Positions 12,332 to 19,126 of a DNA stretch of 64,000 nt are shown here, in pieces; the stretch's first letter is position 1, and every line of letters starts with the position of its first letter. The notes below the pieces were generated by a model. That model was not told the DNA's origin. It did no database searches and saw nothing but the letters and a program-made list of their open reading frames with translations. Origin of the DNA: Pseudomonadota bacterium. GTDB lineage: Bacteria; Pseudomonadota; Alphaproteobacteria; Sphingomonadales; Govanellaceae. The DNA is taken from assembly GCA_003577275.1 (NCBI GenBank), contig QEVO01000001.1:1-64000 (forward strand), in the 5' to 3' direction. The translations under genes and the position numbers were made by a program.

Positions 12332-13291
12332 TTATTTCGCCAACTGGAACTGGATCGACGACACCCAGCCCTTGGCGCCGAGTTCATCCTCCACTTCCCA
12401 CATCAGGCCGTCCTTGTTGCCGGTGGGATAGAGAAGGGTGCCGGGGTCCAAGGGCTTGATGGCGGCGGTTTTGGTGCTCGGCCCTTCATAGAGATTGCCG
12501 GGCTTGGTCATCTGCACCGCCTGACGCACGTTGGTGCCGGCGGCATCGGTGGAGAGGCCGCCCATCTGGTCCACGAGCTTGGTGTAGGCGTCCAGGTAGG
12601 CGAGCGCGATCACCTGGCCGATTTCGGTATTGGCGTAGCCCGAAGCGCCGCCGGCGATCAGCGCCCCGCCGGTGAACAGGCCGCCGCCGCCGCCCCAGCC
12701 GAGATCGCTTTTCTTGGCCTGTCCCTCGATGGCCGCCAACTGCTCCGAGGAGCGGATGTCGGTGATCGACAGCACCACGTTGGCGCTTTTCTTCTTGATG
12801 TTGATGCCGCCGGCCAGACCGCCCAGCACCCCGCCGCCCAGCGCGCCGCCCAAAAGGCCGCCGATGGCGTTGCCGCCGGAATTCTGGTTTTGCGACACCA
12901 GGTCGGGCACCAGCACGTAATCGGCGGCCTTGACTTGTCCTTTGCCGATGTTGGAGCCGACCCTAAGATCGCCGCCCGAGGCCAGCGCCCGTTCCTGCTG
13001 CATCATCGCCATGCCCTTGCCGCGATCGACCAGCGAGAAGCAGCCCGATTGCATGACGAAAATCTTCAACAGCGCTTCAGGCGAGCCCAGTTGATATTCG
13101 GACCACCAGTTGCGCTCCGGCTCGGCGATGGCGATGGCGCCGATTTTCTGGCCGCAGCGCGGGATTTCCGCCTGTTTTTGCGCCCGCTCCTTCTGGGCGC
13201 TGGCAGCCAGCGCCGGCGCGCCGCCAACAGCGCCGGAAATCGCCAGCGCTAAACTCAATACCCCCGCCCACGCCCTTTTCTGACGGCTCAT
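12332..13291 (-). CDS. CsgG/HfaB-like exported protein with C-terminal SH3-like domain
   Basis: 319 aa with a clear signal peptide (about 1-30, ending PALAA). The middle resembles the CsgG/HfaB fold: LLKIFVMQSGCFSLVDRGKGMAMMQQERAL, then AADYVLVPDLV and a strand pair around VVLSITDIRSSEQLAAIEG. A Gly-rich zipper lies at about 139-163. The last 60 residues (VRQAVQMTKPGNLYEGPSTK to GWVSSIQFQL) look like a bacterial SH3 domain. There is no lipobox Cys after the signal peptide, unlike true CsgG lipoproteins. No curli or holdfast genes are near. Convergent with comF. Confidence 0.75.
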   Translation of the reverse strand: MSRQKRAWAGVLSLALAISGAVGGAPALAASAQKERAQKQAEIPRCGQKIGAIAIAEPERNWWSEYQLGSPEALLKIFVMQSGCFSLVDRGKGMAMMQQERALASGGDLRVGSNIGKGQVKAADYVLVPDLVSQNQNSGGNAIGGLLGGALGGGVLGGLAGGINIKKKSANVVLSITDIRSSEQLAAIEGQAKKSDLGWGGGGGLFTGGALIAGGASGYANTEIGQVIALAYLDAYTKLVDQMGGLSTDAAGTNVRQAVQMTKPGNLYEGPSTKTAAIKPLDPGTLLYPTGNKDGLMWEVEDELGAKGWVSSIQFQLAK

Positions 13292-13459
13292 CTTGCTTAT
13301 CTCCCAACGTTCACTTGACCCAATAAGACAGTCACAAAGTCTACCCCATGTTTCCCGCCGCGCAAAGAGATGCGTGCCAACGAACGCGCCTTGCGAACCG
13401 TCGCCGAAGCTCTATATAGAACGGCAATATCCTTGTATTCGTTGCGGAAAGTCTGGGTG

Positions 13460-13717
13460 ATGGCCAAGATAGAAATTTACACCAAGTCGACGTGCCCCTA
13501 TTGCGCCCGCGCCAAGGCGCTGTTGGCGCAAAAAGGCGCTGCTTACCGCGAGATTGACATTGAGGAGCATCCCGATAAACGGGCGGAAATGGTGGCGCGG
13601 GCCAATGGCGGCAACACGGTGCCGCAAATCTTCATCAATGACGCCCATATCGGCGGCTGCGACGACATCCACGCCCTGGACGCGGCGGGCGGGCTCGACC
13701 CCCTGTTGCGCCCCTGA
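13460..13717 (+). CDS. grxC: glutaredoxin 3
   Basis: 85 aa, thioredoxin fold. The dithiol active site C12-P-Y-C15, the cis-Pro stretch NTVPQIFIND and the GGCDD glutathione-binding end are all present. The ATG at 13460 gives a normal-length GrxC (MAKIEIYTKSTCPYC); the frame is open further upstream but without family similarity. It heads a tight run with the nitrilase-family and DUF1178 genes, a common alphaproteobacterial arrangement. Confidence 0.97.
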   Translation: MAKIEIYTKSTCPYCARAKALLAQKGAAYREIDIEEHPDKRAEMVARANGGNTVPQIFINDAHIGGCDDIHALDAAGGLDPLLRP

Positions 13718-13737
13718 CCGGCGCAAAGGCCGTCCCC

Positions 13738-14559
13738 GTGCGCGTCGGGCTCCTTCAGCTTACCTCGACGGCGGACCGCGACGCTTCCACCGAGGCGGCG
13801 CTTTTACTGATCAAGGAGGCGGCCGCCGCCGGCGCGCAATTCGTCTTGACCCCCGAAGGCACGCCCTTTCTCGCCGCCCGGCGGGAGGAGACGTTGGCGC
13901 TCGCCTGCGCCGAGGCTGATGATCCTTCGCTGCCGCGGTTTCAGGCGGCGGCCAAAAACGCCGGCGTCTGGCTGCTGATCGGCTCCATTCCGCTGCGGGA
14001 CGAAACAACAAACAAGCTCGTCAACCGTTCGTTCCTGATCGCCCCCGACGGCGCCGTGCGTGCATGCTACGACAAAATCCACCTCTTTGACGTCGATTTG
14101 GGCGCGGGCCGCATCTACCGCGAATCCGACACCTACCGCGCCGGCGATAAGGCTGTGCTGGCCGACGGACCGTGGGGCCGGCTCGGGATGACCATCTGCT
14201 ATGACGTGCGCTTTCCCCATCTCTACCGCGACCTAGGCCGGGCCGGGGCGGCGCTGATCGCGGTGCCTTCGGCTTTCACCAAATGGACCGGCGAGGCGCA
14301 CTGGCATGTGCTGCTCCGCGCCCGCGCCATCGAAACCGGGGCCTTCATTCTGGCCCCGGCCCAGGTCGGCGACCACGGCGGCGGCCGCCTGACCTACGGC
14401 CACAGCCTGATCGTCGGCCCGTGGGGCGAGGTGCTGGCTGACGCCGGCGAGACCCCTGGCCTTGTCATTGCCGATCTTGATCTCCATCTGGTAGAAGAGG
14501 CGCGGCGCAAGGTGCCGGCGTGGTCATGGGATCAACCATACGATAATGATCGTTTTTGA
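13738..14559 (+). CDS. carbon-nitrogen hydrolase family protein (Nit1-like amidase)
   Basis: 273-aa nitrilase-superfamily amidase. The catalytic triad is visible: E40 (LTPEGTPF), K113 (CYDKIHLFDVD) and C154 (MTICYDVRFPHLYRDL). DVDLGAGRIYRESDTYRAGD and the C-terminal WGEVLADAG match the NIT1/deaminated-glutathione amidase branch. Hydrolysis of deaminated glutathione is the likely activity and fits its place next to grxC, but this is inferred. Starts GTG at 13738; its end overlaps the next gene by 14 nt. Confidence 0.9.
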   Translation: MRVGLLQLTSTADRDASTEAALLLIKEAAAAGAQFVLTPEGTPFLAARREETLALACAEADDPSLPRFQAAAKNAGVWLLIGSIPLRDETTNKLVNRSFLIAPDGAVRACYDKIHLFDVDLGAGRIYRESDTYRAGDKAVLADGPWGRLGMTICYDVRFPHLYRDLGRAGAALIAVPSAFTKWTGEAHWHVLLRARAIETGAFILAPAQVGDHGGGRLTYGHSLIVGPWGEVLADAGETPGLVIADLDLHLVEEARRKVPAWSWDQPYDNDRF

Positions 14560-15019
14560 TTTGAAATGCGGCGCGGGCCATGTCTTCGAGGCATGGTTCA
14601 ACAACAGCGATAGTTATGCGGCGCAAGCGGCCGCCGGCCAACTCTCCTGCCCGTCGTGCGGCAATACCGAAGTCGTCAAAGCGCCCATGGCGCCCAATAT
14701 TTCCACCCACAAGGCGGTTGCGCCCGCTCCGGCGGCACCCGCTCAGGCGAATGTTTCCGCCCGCACCGCCAAAACCGCGGTCATGGGCCCGGCCATGGCG
14801 GAGCATGTGCAGCGCTTCATGGCCGAAGTGCGCCACCATGTGGAAGAAAATTTCGACTATGTGGGCAAGGGCTTCGCCGAAGAGGCGCGCAAAATCCATT
14901 ACGGCGAAACCGATCCCCGCCCCATTTACGGCGAGGCGTCGCCCGGCGAAGCGGCGGCCCTGAAGGACGAAGGGGTCGATTTCCTGGAACTTCCCCTGCC
15001 CCGCAAGCCCGATGCTTAA
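14546..15019 (+). CDS. DUF1178 family protein
   Basis: 157 aa. The start MIVFDLKCGAGHVFEAWFNNSDSY and the CxxC pair C35/C38 (CPSCG), with C8, match the alphaproteobacterial DUF1178 family, probably a small zinc ribbon. An Ala/Pro-rich linker (about 58-80) is followed by a helical part and the end EEARKIHYGETDPRPIYGEAS, a strongly conserved stretch. The function is unknown. It overlaps the amidase gene and is likely translated with it. Confidence 0.9.
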   Translation: MIVFDLKCGAGHVFEAWFNNSDSYAAQAAAGQLSCPSCGNTEVVKAPMAPNISTHKAVAPAPAAPAQANVSARTAKTAVMGPAMAEHVQRFMAEVRHHVEENFDYVGKGFAEEARKIHYGETDPRPIYGEASPGEAAALKDEGVDFLELPLPRKPDA

Positions 15020-15033
15020 TTTTCAGACATAAC

Positions 15034-15058
15034 CTTCCTCTCCTGTTTGGAGAGGAAG
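15034..15058. repeat. CTCTCC-type hairpin after DUF1178
   Basis: CTTCCTCTCC (15034-15043) and GGAGAGGAAG (15049-15058) form a perfect 10-bp stem with the loop TGTTT. It lies 15 bp after the DUF1178 stop and could stop transcription, though no T-run follows. It is the same sequence family as 9968-9989 and 15721-15843. Confidence 0.55.
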
Positions 15059-15143
15059 CGTGACTAGACGTCCTTAACCAACTTGATTGGACTGCATTTG
15101 CACAGCTTATTACTTATCGAACGAACACACCGCACGAGAAAAC

Positions 15144-15563
15144 TCATTTATTGCGCAGTTCATCAATAGAATGGACAGTCCCGTCTGGACCTCTGTATTT
15201 CCAGTTCCCGTTCCAAACGTTCTCTGGGCCAGCCACAATAGATTCATTCAGTTGGTTTAAGGTTTGAAAGCGCTTGCCAATATCTTGCCTAAGCCATGAT
15301 CCGCCTGTCGCAACCGCAGAGTATTCTTGCCTTTTATAGGTACGAAATATCTCAAACCCCTCAGGAAAGTTGACATTATTTCGCGTGTCGCTAACCCCTT
15401 TTGTTGCATTAGAAGCCATTAGAATCTTCTCTGATGCACTTTTAATTTTAGCGCTACATTTAAATTTCCGCCTGAGAATGGCGTCCTCGGAATCTTCACC
15501 TTCCTTCCGGTCGGCCCAAATTGCGGCATATACATCTATTGATACAGTGATATTTCGTTGCAT
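15144..15563 (-). CDS. orphan protein: RHH/SeqA-N-like start plus RAMA/DUF4357-like end
   Basis: 139 aa, markedly lower in GC than its surroundings. Residues 1-33 (ITVSIDVYAAIWADR, then GEDSEDAILRR) have the shape of a SeqA N-terminal or ribbon-helix-helix dimerisation unit. Residues 68-136 (GFEIFRTYKRQEYSAV, then W121-K-Y and DGTVHSIDEL) recall RAMA or DUF4357 domains, found on restriction-modification proteins. Both resemblances are by eye. An excellent ribosome site (AAAGGAGA) stands about 7 nt before the ATG, and a TTGACA promoter lies just upstream, so the gene looks real. Isolated between DUF1178 and ubiG, it is probably acquired. The function is unknown. Confidence 0.7.
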   Translation of the reverse strand: MQRNITVSIDVYAAIWADRKEGEDSEDAILRRKFKCSAKIKSASEKILMASNATKGVSDTRNNVNFPEGFEIFRTYKRQEYSAVATGGSWLRQDIGKRFQTLNQLNESIVAGPENVWNGNWKYRGPDGTVHSIDELRNK

Positions 15564-15593
15564 AATAATCTCCTTTCTGCTTTTTTCTACTAT

Positions 15594-15618
15594 CTATATT
15601 TTTTCTATAGAATGTCAA
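15594..15618 (-). promoter_or_regulatory. promoter with inverted-repeat operator upstream of the orphan gene
   Basis: On the minus strand TTGACA (15613-15618) is a perfect -35 box. Directly after it comes the inverted repeat CTATA-N7-TATAG (15594-15610), which covers the spacer and the likely -10 zone. A bound regulator there would block the promoter. The -10 itself is poor, so the start point is uncertain. Autoregulation by the RHH-like gene product is inference. Confidence 0.5.
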
Positions 15619-15720
15619 GGGGATTTTTGTGTTAGCCTGGATATCCCTTCGTCAGAATGTAAAGGCATGCGATTACAGCCTTTTGAGTGGAGTATGTCGG
15701 ATGCTTGAGTTGCAGTCTTT

Positions 15721-15843
15721 CCCTCTCCTAGCAGGAGAGGGGCGGCGCGAAGCGCAGGGGTGAGGTAGATTTATTGGCGATGAGGTTTTCTACCTCACCC
15801 TCCCGCTGAAGCGGGCCCCTCCCTCTCCTGCTTGGAGAGGGAG
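15721..15843. repeat. large CTCTCC-type palindromic element
   Basis: Two arms of about 50 bp (about 15721-15769 and 15791-15843) are near inverted repeats of each other. Each contains its own small hairpin (CCCTCTCC/GGAGAGGG) and ends with the inner pair GGTGAGGTAGA/TCTACCTCACC. The inner loop is about 20 bp. It has the form of a small non-coding, MITE-like intergenic element and holds no gene. It fills the gap before ubiG. Confidence 0.7.
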
Positions 15844-15856
15844 AAGAAGGCGCGCC

Positions 15857-16594
15857 TTAACCACCCACCGCCACGGCGAAGTAATTGACCGACAGATCGC
15901 GCGGCGACAGCTCCCATCTGTCGCTGAACGGGCGATAGACCAGACCTTGCAGGCCCGTCAGGCGAAAGCCCGCCCGCTCCAGGGCGTGAGCCAGGGCGGA
16001 GGGCTTTTGGAATTTCTGCCAGTCATGGGTGCCCTGGGGCAGCCAGCGCAGCACGTATTCCGCCGCCACGATGCCCAGCAAATACGACTTCATCGTCTGG
16101 TTGAGGGTGGAAAGTATGAGCACCCCCTGATCGGCGATCAGCCGCCGGCATTCCTGCAAAAACCTATCCGCATCCGCCACATGCTCGATCACTTCCAGCG
16201 CCAGGATAGCGTCGAAGGAGCGATCGGCCGTGAACTCTTCGATGCCGCCCGGTCGGTAATCGATCTCCAACCCGCCGGCCGCGGCATGGGCGCGGGCGAC
16301 GTTGACCGTTTCCGCGGTGGCGTCGAAGCCGGTGACCGCCGCCCCTAGGCGGGCCATGGGCTCGGCCACCAGGCCGCCGCCGCAGCCGGCGTCCAGCAGG
16401 CGCAGTCCGGCAAACGGCCGGGGGTTGTTGTCGTCGCCGCCGAAATGGCGGAGCAACGTCTGCCGGATGAAGCTGATCCGGGCCGGGTTGAGGCGGTGCA
16501 GCGGCCGGAACGGGCCGTTTTCGTCCCACCACGACGCCGCCACCGCCTGGAAGCGGGCGATATCGTCGGCGTCGATGGTGGTGGCGTAGGGCAT
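15857..16594 (-). CDS. ubiG: ubiquinone biosynthesis O-methyltransferase UbiG
   Basis: 245 aa, SAM-dependent, catalyses the two O-methylations in ubiquinone synthesis. SWWDENGPFRPLHRLNPARI at about 21-40 is the UbiG signature, and LLDAGCGGG at 66-74 is SAM motif I. LALEVIEHVADADRFL and STLNQTMKSYLLGIVAAEYVLRWLPQGTHDW follow as in the family. Length and start are normal. Divergent from lysC, with about 190 bp between. Confidence 0.97.
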   Translation of the reverse strand: MPYATTIDADDIARFQAVAASWWDENGPFRPLHRLNPARISFIRQTLLRHFGGDDNNPRPFAGLRLLDAGCGGGLVAEPMARLGAAVTGFDATAETVNVARAHAAAGGLEIDYRPGGIEEFTADRSFDAILALEVIEHVADADRFLQECRRLIADQGVLILSTLNQTMKSYLLGIVAAEYVLRWLPQGTHDWQKFQKPSALAHALERAGFRLTGLQGLVYRPFSDRWELSPRDLSVNYFAVAVGG

Positions 16595-16780
16595 GGCATG
16601 GACCTCCTGAGGGGAAGGCGCAGGCTAGCGCGGGCGGCATGCCTCGGCAAGGTCGGCGGTCGGCCGTTGATGCAGGCTTGCGCCATGCCGCCCTTGGCCT
16701 TATGTATACGCCCGGTTTTCGGCAGGGTTTTGCATAAACTGGCCCGCCGCTTCAAAGGGACGCCCAAGCAAGAGTCTTAT

Positions 16781-18007
16781 ATGGCGCGAATCGTCATGAA
16801 ATTCGGCGGCACGTCAGTCGCCAACATCGAGCGCATCCGCAACGTCGCAGAGCGGGTCAAACGCGAGACCGAGGCTGGCAACGAGGTGGCGGTGGTGGTC
16901 TCGGCCATGGCCGGCACCACCGACCAACTGGTGGCCTATACCCGCAGCGCTTCCGTCATGCACGACGCCCGGGAGTATGACACCGTGGTCGCCGCCGGCG
17001 AGCAGATCACGGTCGGCCTTCTCGCCATCACGTTACAGGACATGGGCATCCAGGCGCGTTCCTGGCTCGGTTGGCAGATCCCCATTCATACCAATGGCGC
17101 CCACGGCAGCGCCCGGATCGAGCGCATCGATACCGAAGAGCTGGAAAAACGCTTCAAGATCGGCCAGGTGCCGGTGATCGCCGGCTTCCAGGGGGTAGGC
17201 CCCGACAACCGCATCACCACCTTGGGCCGCGGCGGTTCGGATACCTCGGCGGTGGCGGTGGCGGCGGCCTTGAAGGCGGACCGCTGCGACATCTATACCG
17301 ATGTCGACGGCGTCTACACCACCGATCCGCGGATCGTGCCGCAGGCGCGCAAGCTCGACAAGATCACTTATGAAGAAATGCTGGAGATGGCGTCCCTGGG
17401 CGCCAAGGTGCTCCAGACCCGTTCGGTGGAAATGGCGATGAACCATCGCGTGCGCGTGCAGGTCCTTTCCAGTTTCGAGGACAAGCCCGGCACCATGGTT
17501 GTGGATGAGGATGAGATCGTGGAACAGCAAGTGGTCAGCGGCATCGCGTATGCCCGCAATGAAGCAAAAGTGACGCTGATGGGCGTTGCCGACAAGCCCG
17601 GCATGGCGAGCGGCATTTTCATGCCGTTGGCGGAAGCCAACATCAACGTCGACATGATCGTGCAGAACGTGTCGGCCGACGGCTTGCGCACCGATCTGAC
17701 CTTCACCGTTCCCGAAGGCGATCTGGAGCGCGCCGTGGCGGTGATCGAGAAGGCGCGGGAGAATTTCCCGTTCGATCGCTTGAATGCCGACAAGAACGTG
17801 GTCAAGGTATCGGTGATCGGCGTCGGCATGCGCAGCCACGCCGGCGTCGCCGCCACCATGTTCAAGGCGCTGGCGGAGAAGGGGATCAACATTCAGGTGA
17901 TCTCCACCTCGGAGATTAAGATCAGCGTGCTGATTGGCGCTGAGTACACCGAACTGGCGGTGCGCGCGCTGCACAGCGCTTATGGTCTTGATGCCAGCGT
18001 CGCTTAA
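16781..18007 (+). CDS. lysC: aspartate kinase
   Basis: 408 aa; the first step of the aspartate pathway to Lys, Thr and Met. KFGGTSVA at 7-14, TTLGRGGSDTSAVAVAAAL and DVDGVYTTDPRIVP are the amino-acid kinase motifs. Two ACT domains make up the C-terminal third (about 265-405), the site of feedback inhibition. ATG at 16781 is chosen; the open frame runs further upstream into the ubiG promoter region without family similarity. Confidence 0.97.
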   Translation: MARIVMKFGGTSVANIERIRNVAERVKRETEAGNEVAVVVSAMAGTTDQLVAYTRSASVMHDAREYDTVVAAGEQITVGLLAITLQDMGIQARSWLGWQIPIHTNGAHGSARIERIDTEELEKRFKIGQVPVIAGFQGVGPDNRITTLGRGGSDTSAVAVAAALKADRCDIYTDVDGVYTTDPRIVPQARKLDKITYEEMLEMASLGAKVLQTRSVEMAMNHRVRVQVLSSFEDKPGTMVVDEDEIVEQQVVSGIAYARNEAKVTLMGVADKPGMASGIFMPLAEANINVDMIVQNVSADGLRTDLTFTVPEGDLERAVAVIEKARENFPFDRLNADKNVVKVSVIGVGMRSHAGVAATMFKALAEKGINIQVISTSEIKISVLIGAEYTELAVRALHSAYGLDASVA

Positions 18008-18021
18008 TACCTAGGATCTTG

Positions 18022-19077
18022 ATGCCCAACATGAACGCCATCACCCAAGAAACGCCAACGCCCCTGGAAGAGCGGCCCGGCTATGTCCGGCTGCAACAGC
18101 TATGGGCGCGCGGACGCGATTTTCTGGGCGCGAAATACGCTATTCTGGGCGGCGCCATGACCTGGGTGTCGGAGCGTCATCTGGTCGCCGCCATCTCGAA
18201 CGCCGGCGGCTTTGGCGTGCTTGCCAGCGGCAGCATGTCGCCCGACCTGTTGCGCGCCGAGATCGCCGCCACGCAGGCGCTCACCAGCCAGCCGTTCGGC
18301 GTCAACTTGATCACGCTGCACCCGCAGTTGTTGGATCTCATCGACGTCTGCGCCGAAAAAAAGGTCAGTCACATCGTGCTCGCCGGCGGCTTGCCGCCGG
18401 GCGACGCCATCGCGCGCATCAAGGCGGCGGGCGCGAAAGTGGTGTGCTTCGCGCCGGCCTTGGTGATCGCCAAGAAGCTGGTGCGCTCGGGCGTCGATGC
18501 CCTGGTCATCGAAGGTTCGGAAGCCGGCGGCCACATCGGCCCGGTATCCTTGAACGTGCTGGCCCAGGAAATTCTGCCCCATGTGCGCGAGGTGCCGATT
18601 TTCGTCGCTGGCGGCCTCGGCCGCGGCGAGGCCATCGCCGCCTTCCTGGAGATGGGCGCCGCCGGCGTGCAGCTCGGCACCCGCTTTGTCTGCGCCAGCG
18701 AATCCATCGCCCATCCCAATTTCAAGCAGGCCTTCATCCGCGCCGCCGCCCGCGAGGCGGTGCCGTCGGTGCAGGTCGATCCGCGCTTTCCGGTGATTCC
18801 GGTGCGGGCGCTGCGCAACGCCGCCAGCGACAAGTTCATGGCGGTGCAGCGCGAGGTGATCGCGCAGTTCGAGACGGGCGAACTGAGCAAGGAAGAGGCC
18901 CAACTTAAGATCGAACATTTCTGGGCCGGCGCATTGCGGCGGGCGGTGGTTGACGGCAATATAGAAGAAGGCTCGCTGATGGCCGGGCAGAGCGTCGGCA
19001 TGGTGACGAAAATTCAGCCGACGGCGGACATTATCGCCGAGCTCGTCGAGCAGGCCGTGGCTTACCTTGAACGGTAG
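18022..19077 (+). CDS. nitronate monooxygenase family FMN protein
   Basis: About 351 aa, TIM-barrel FMN enzyme of the 2-nitropropane dioxygenase/FabK group. FGVNLITLHPQL, VIEGSEAGGHIGPVS (165-173, with the flavin-site His171) and PIFVAGGLGRGEAIAAFLEMGAAGVQLGTRFV are characteristic. The ATG at 18022 has AGGA five bases upstream. It follows lysC by 14 bp and precedes ptsP, so co-transcription is likely. Nitronate oxidation and enoyl-ACP reduction cannot be told apart from sequence alone. Confidence 0.88.
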   Translation: MPNMNAITQETPTPLEERPGYVRLQQLWARGRDFLGAKYAILGGAMTWVSERHLVAAISNAGGFGVLASGSMSPDLLRAEIAATQALTSQPFGVNLITLHPQLLDLIDVCAEKKVSHIVLAGGLPPGDAIARIKAAGAKVVCFAPALVIAKKLVRSGVDALVIEGSEAGGHIGPVSLNVLAQEILPHVREVPIFVAGGLGRGEAIAAFLEMGAAGVQLGTRFVCASESIAHPNFKQAFIRAAAREAVPSVQVDPRFPVIPVRALRNAASDKFMAVQREVIAQFETGELSKEEAQLKIEHFWAGALRRAVVDGNIEEGSLMAGQSVGMVTKIQPTADIIAELVEQAVAYLER

Positions 19078-19126
19078 CAATCGACGGCTACCATAACGCT
19101 AAAATCGTCGACGGGAGACCGAGCCA

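Noticed and set aside
15370..15708. 112-aa plus-strand frame overlapping the orphan gene
   Set aside because: The minus-strand frame has the strong ribosome site and promoter; this one has neither.
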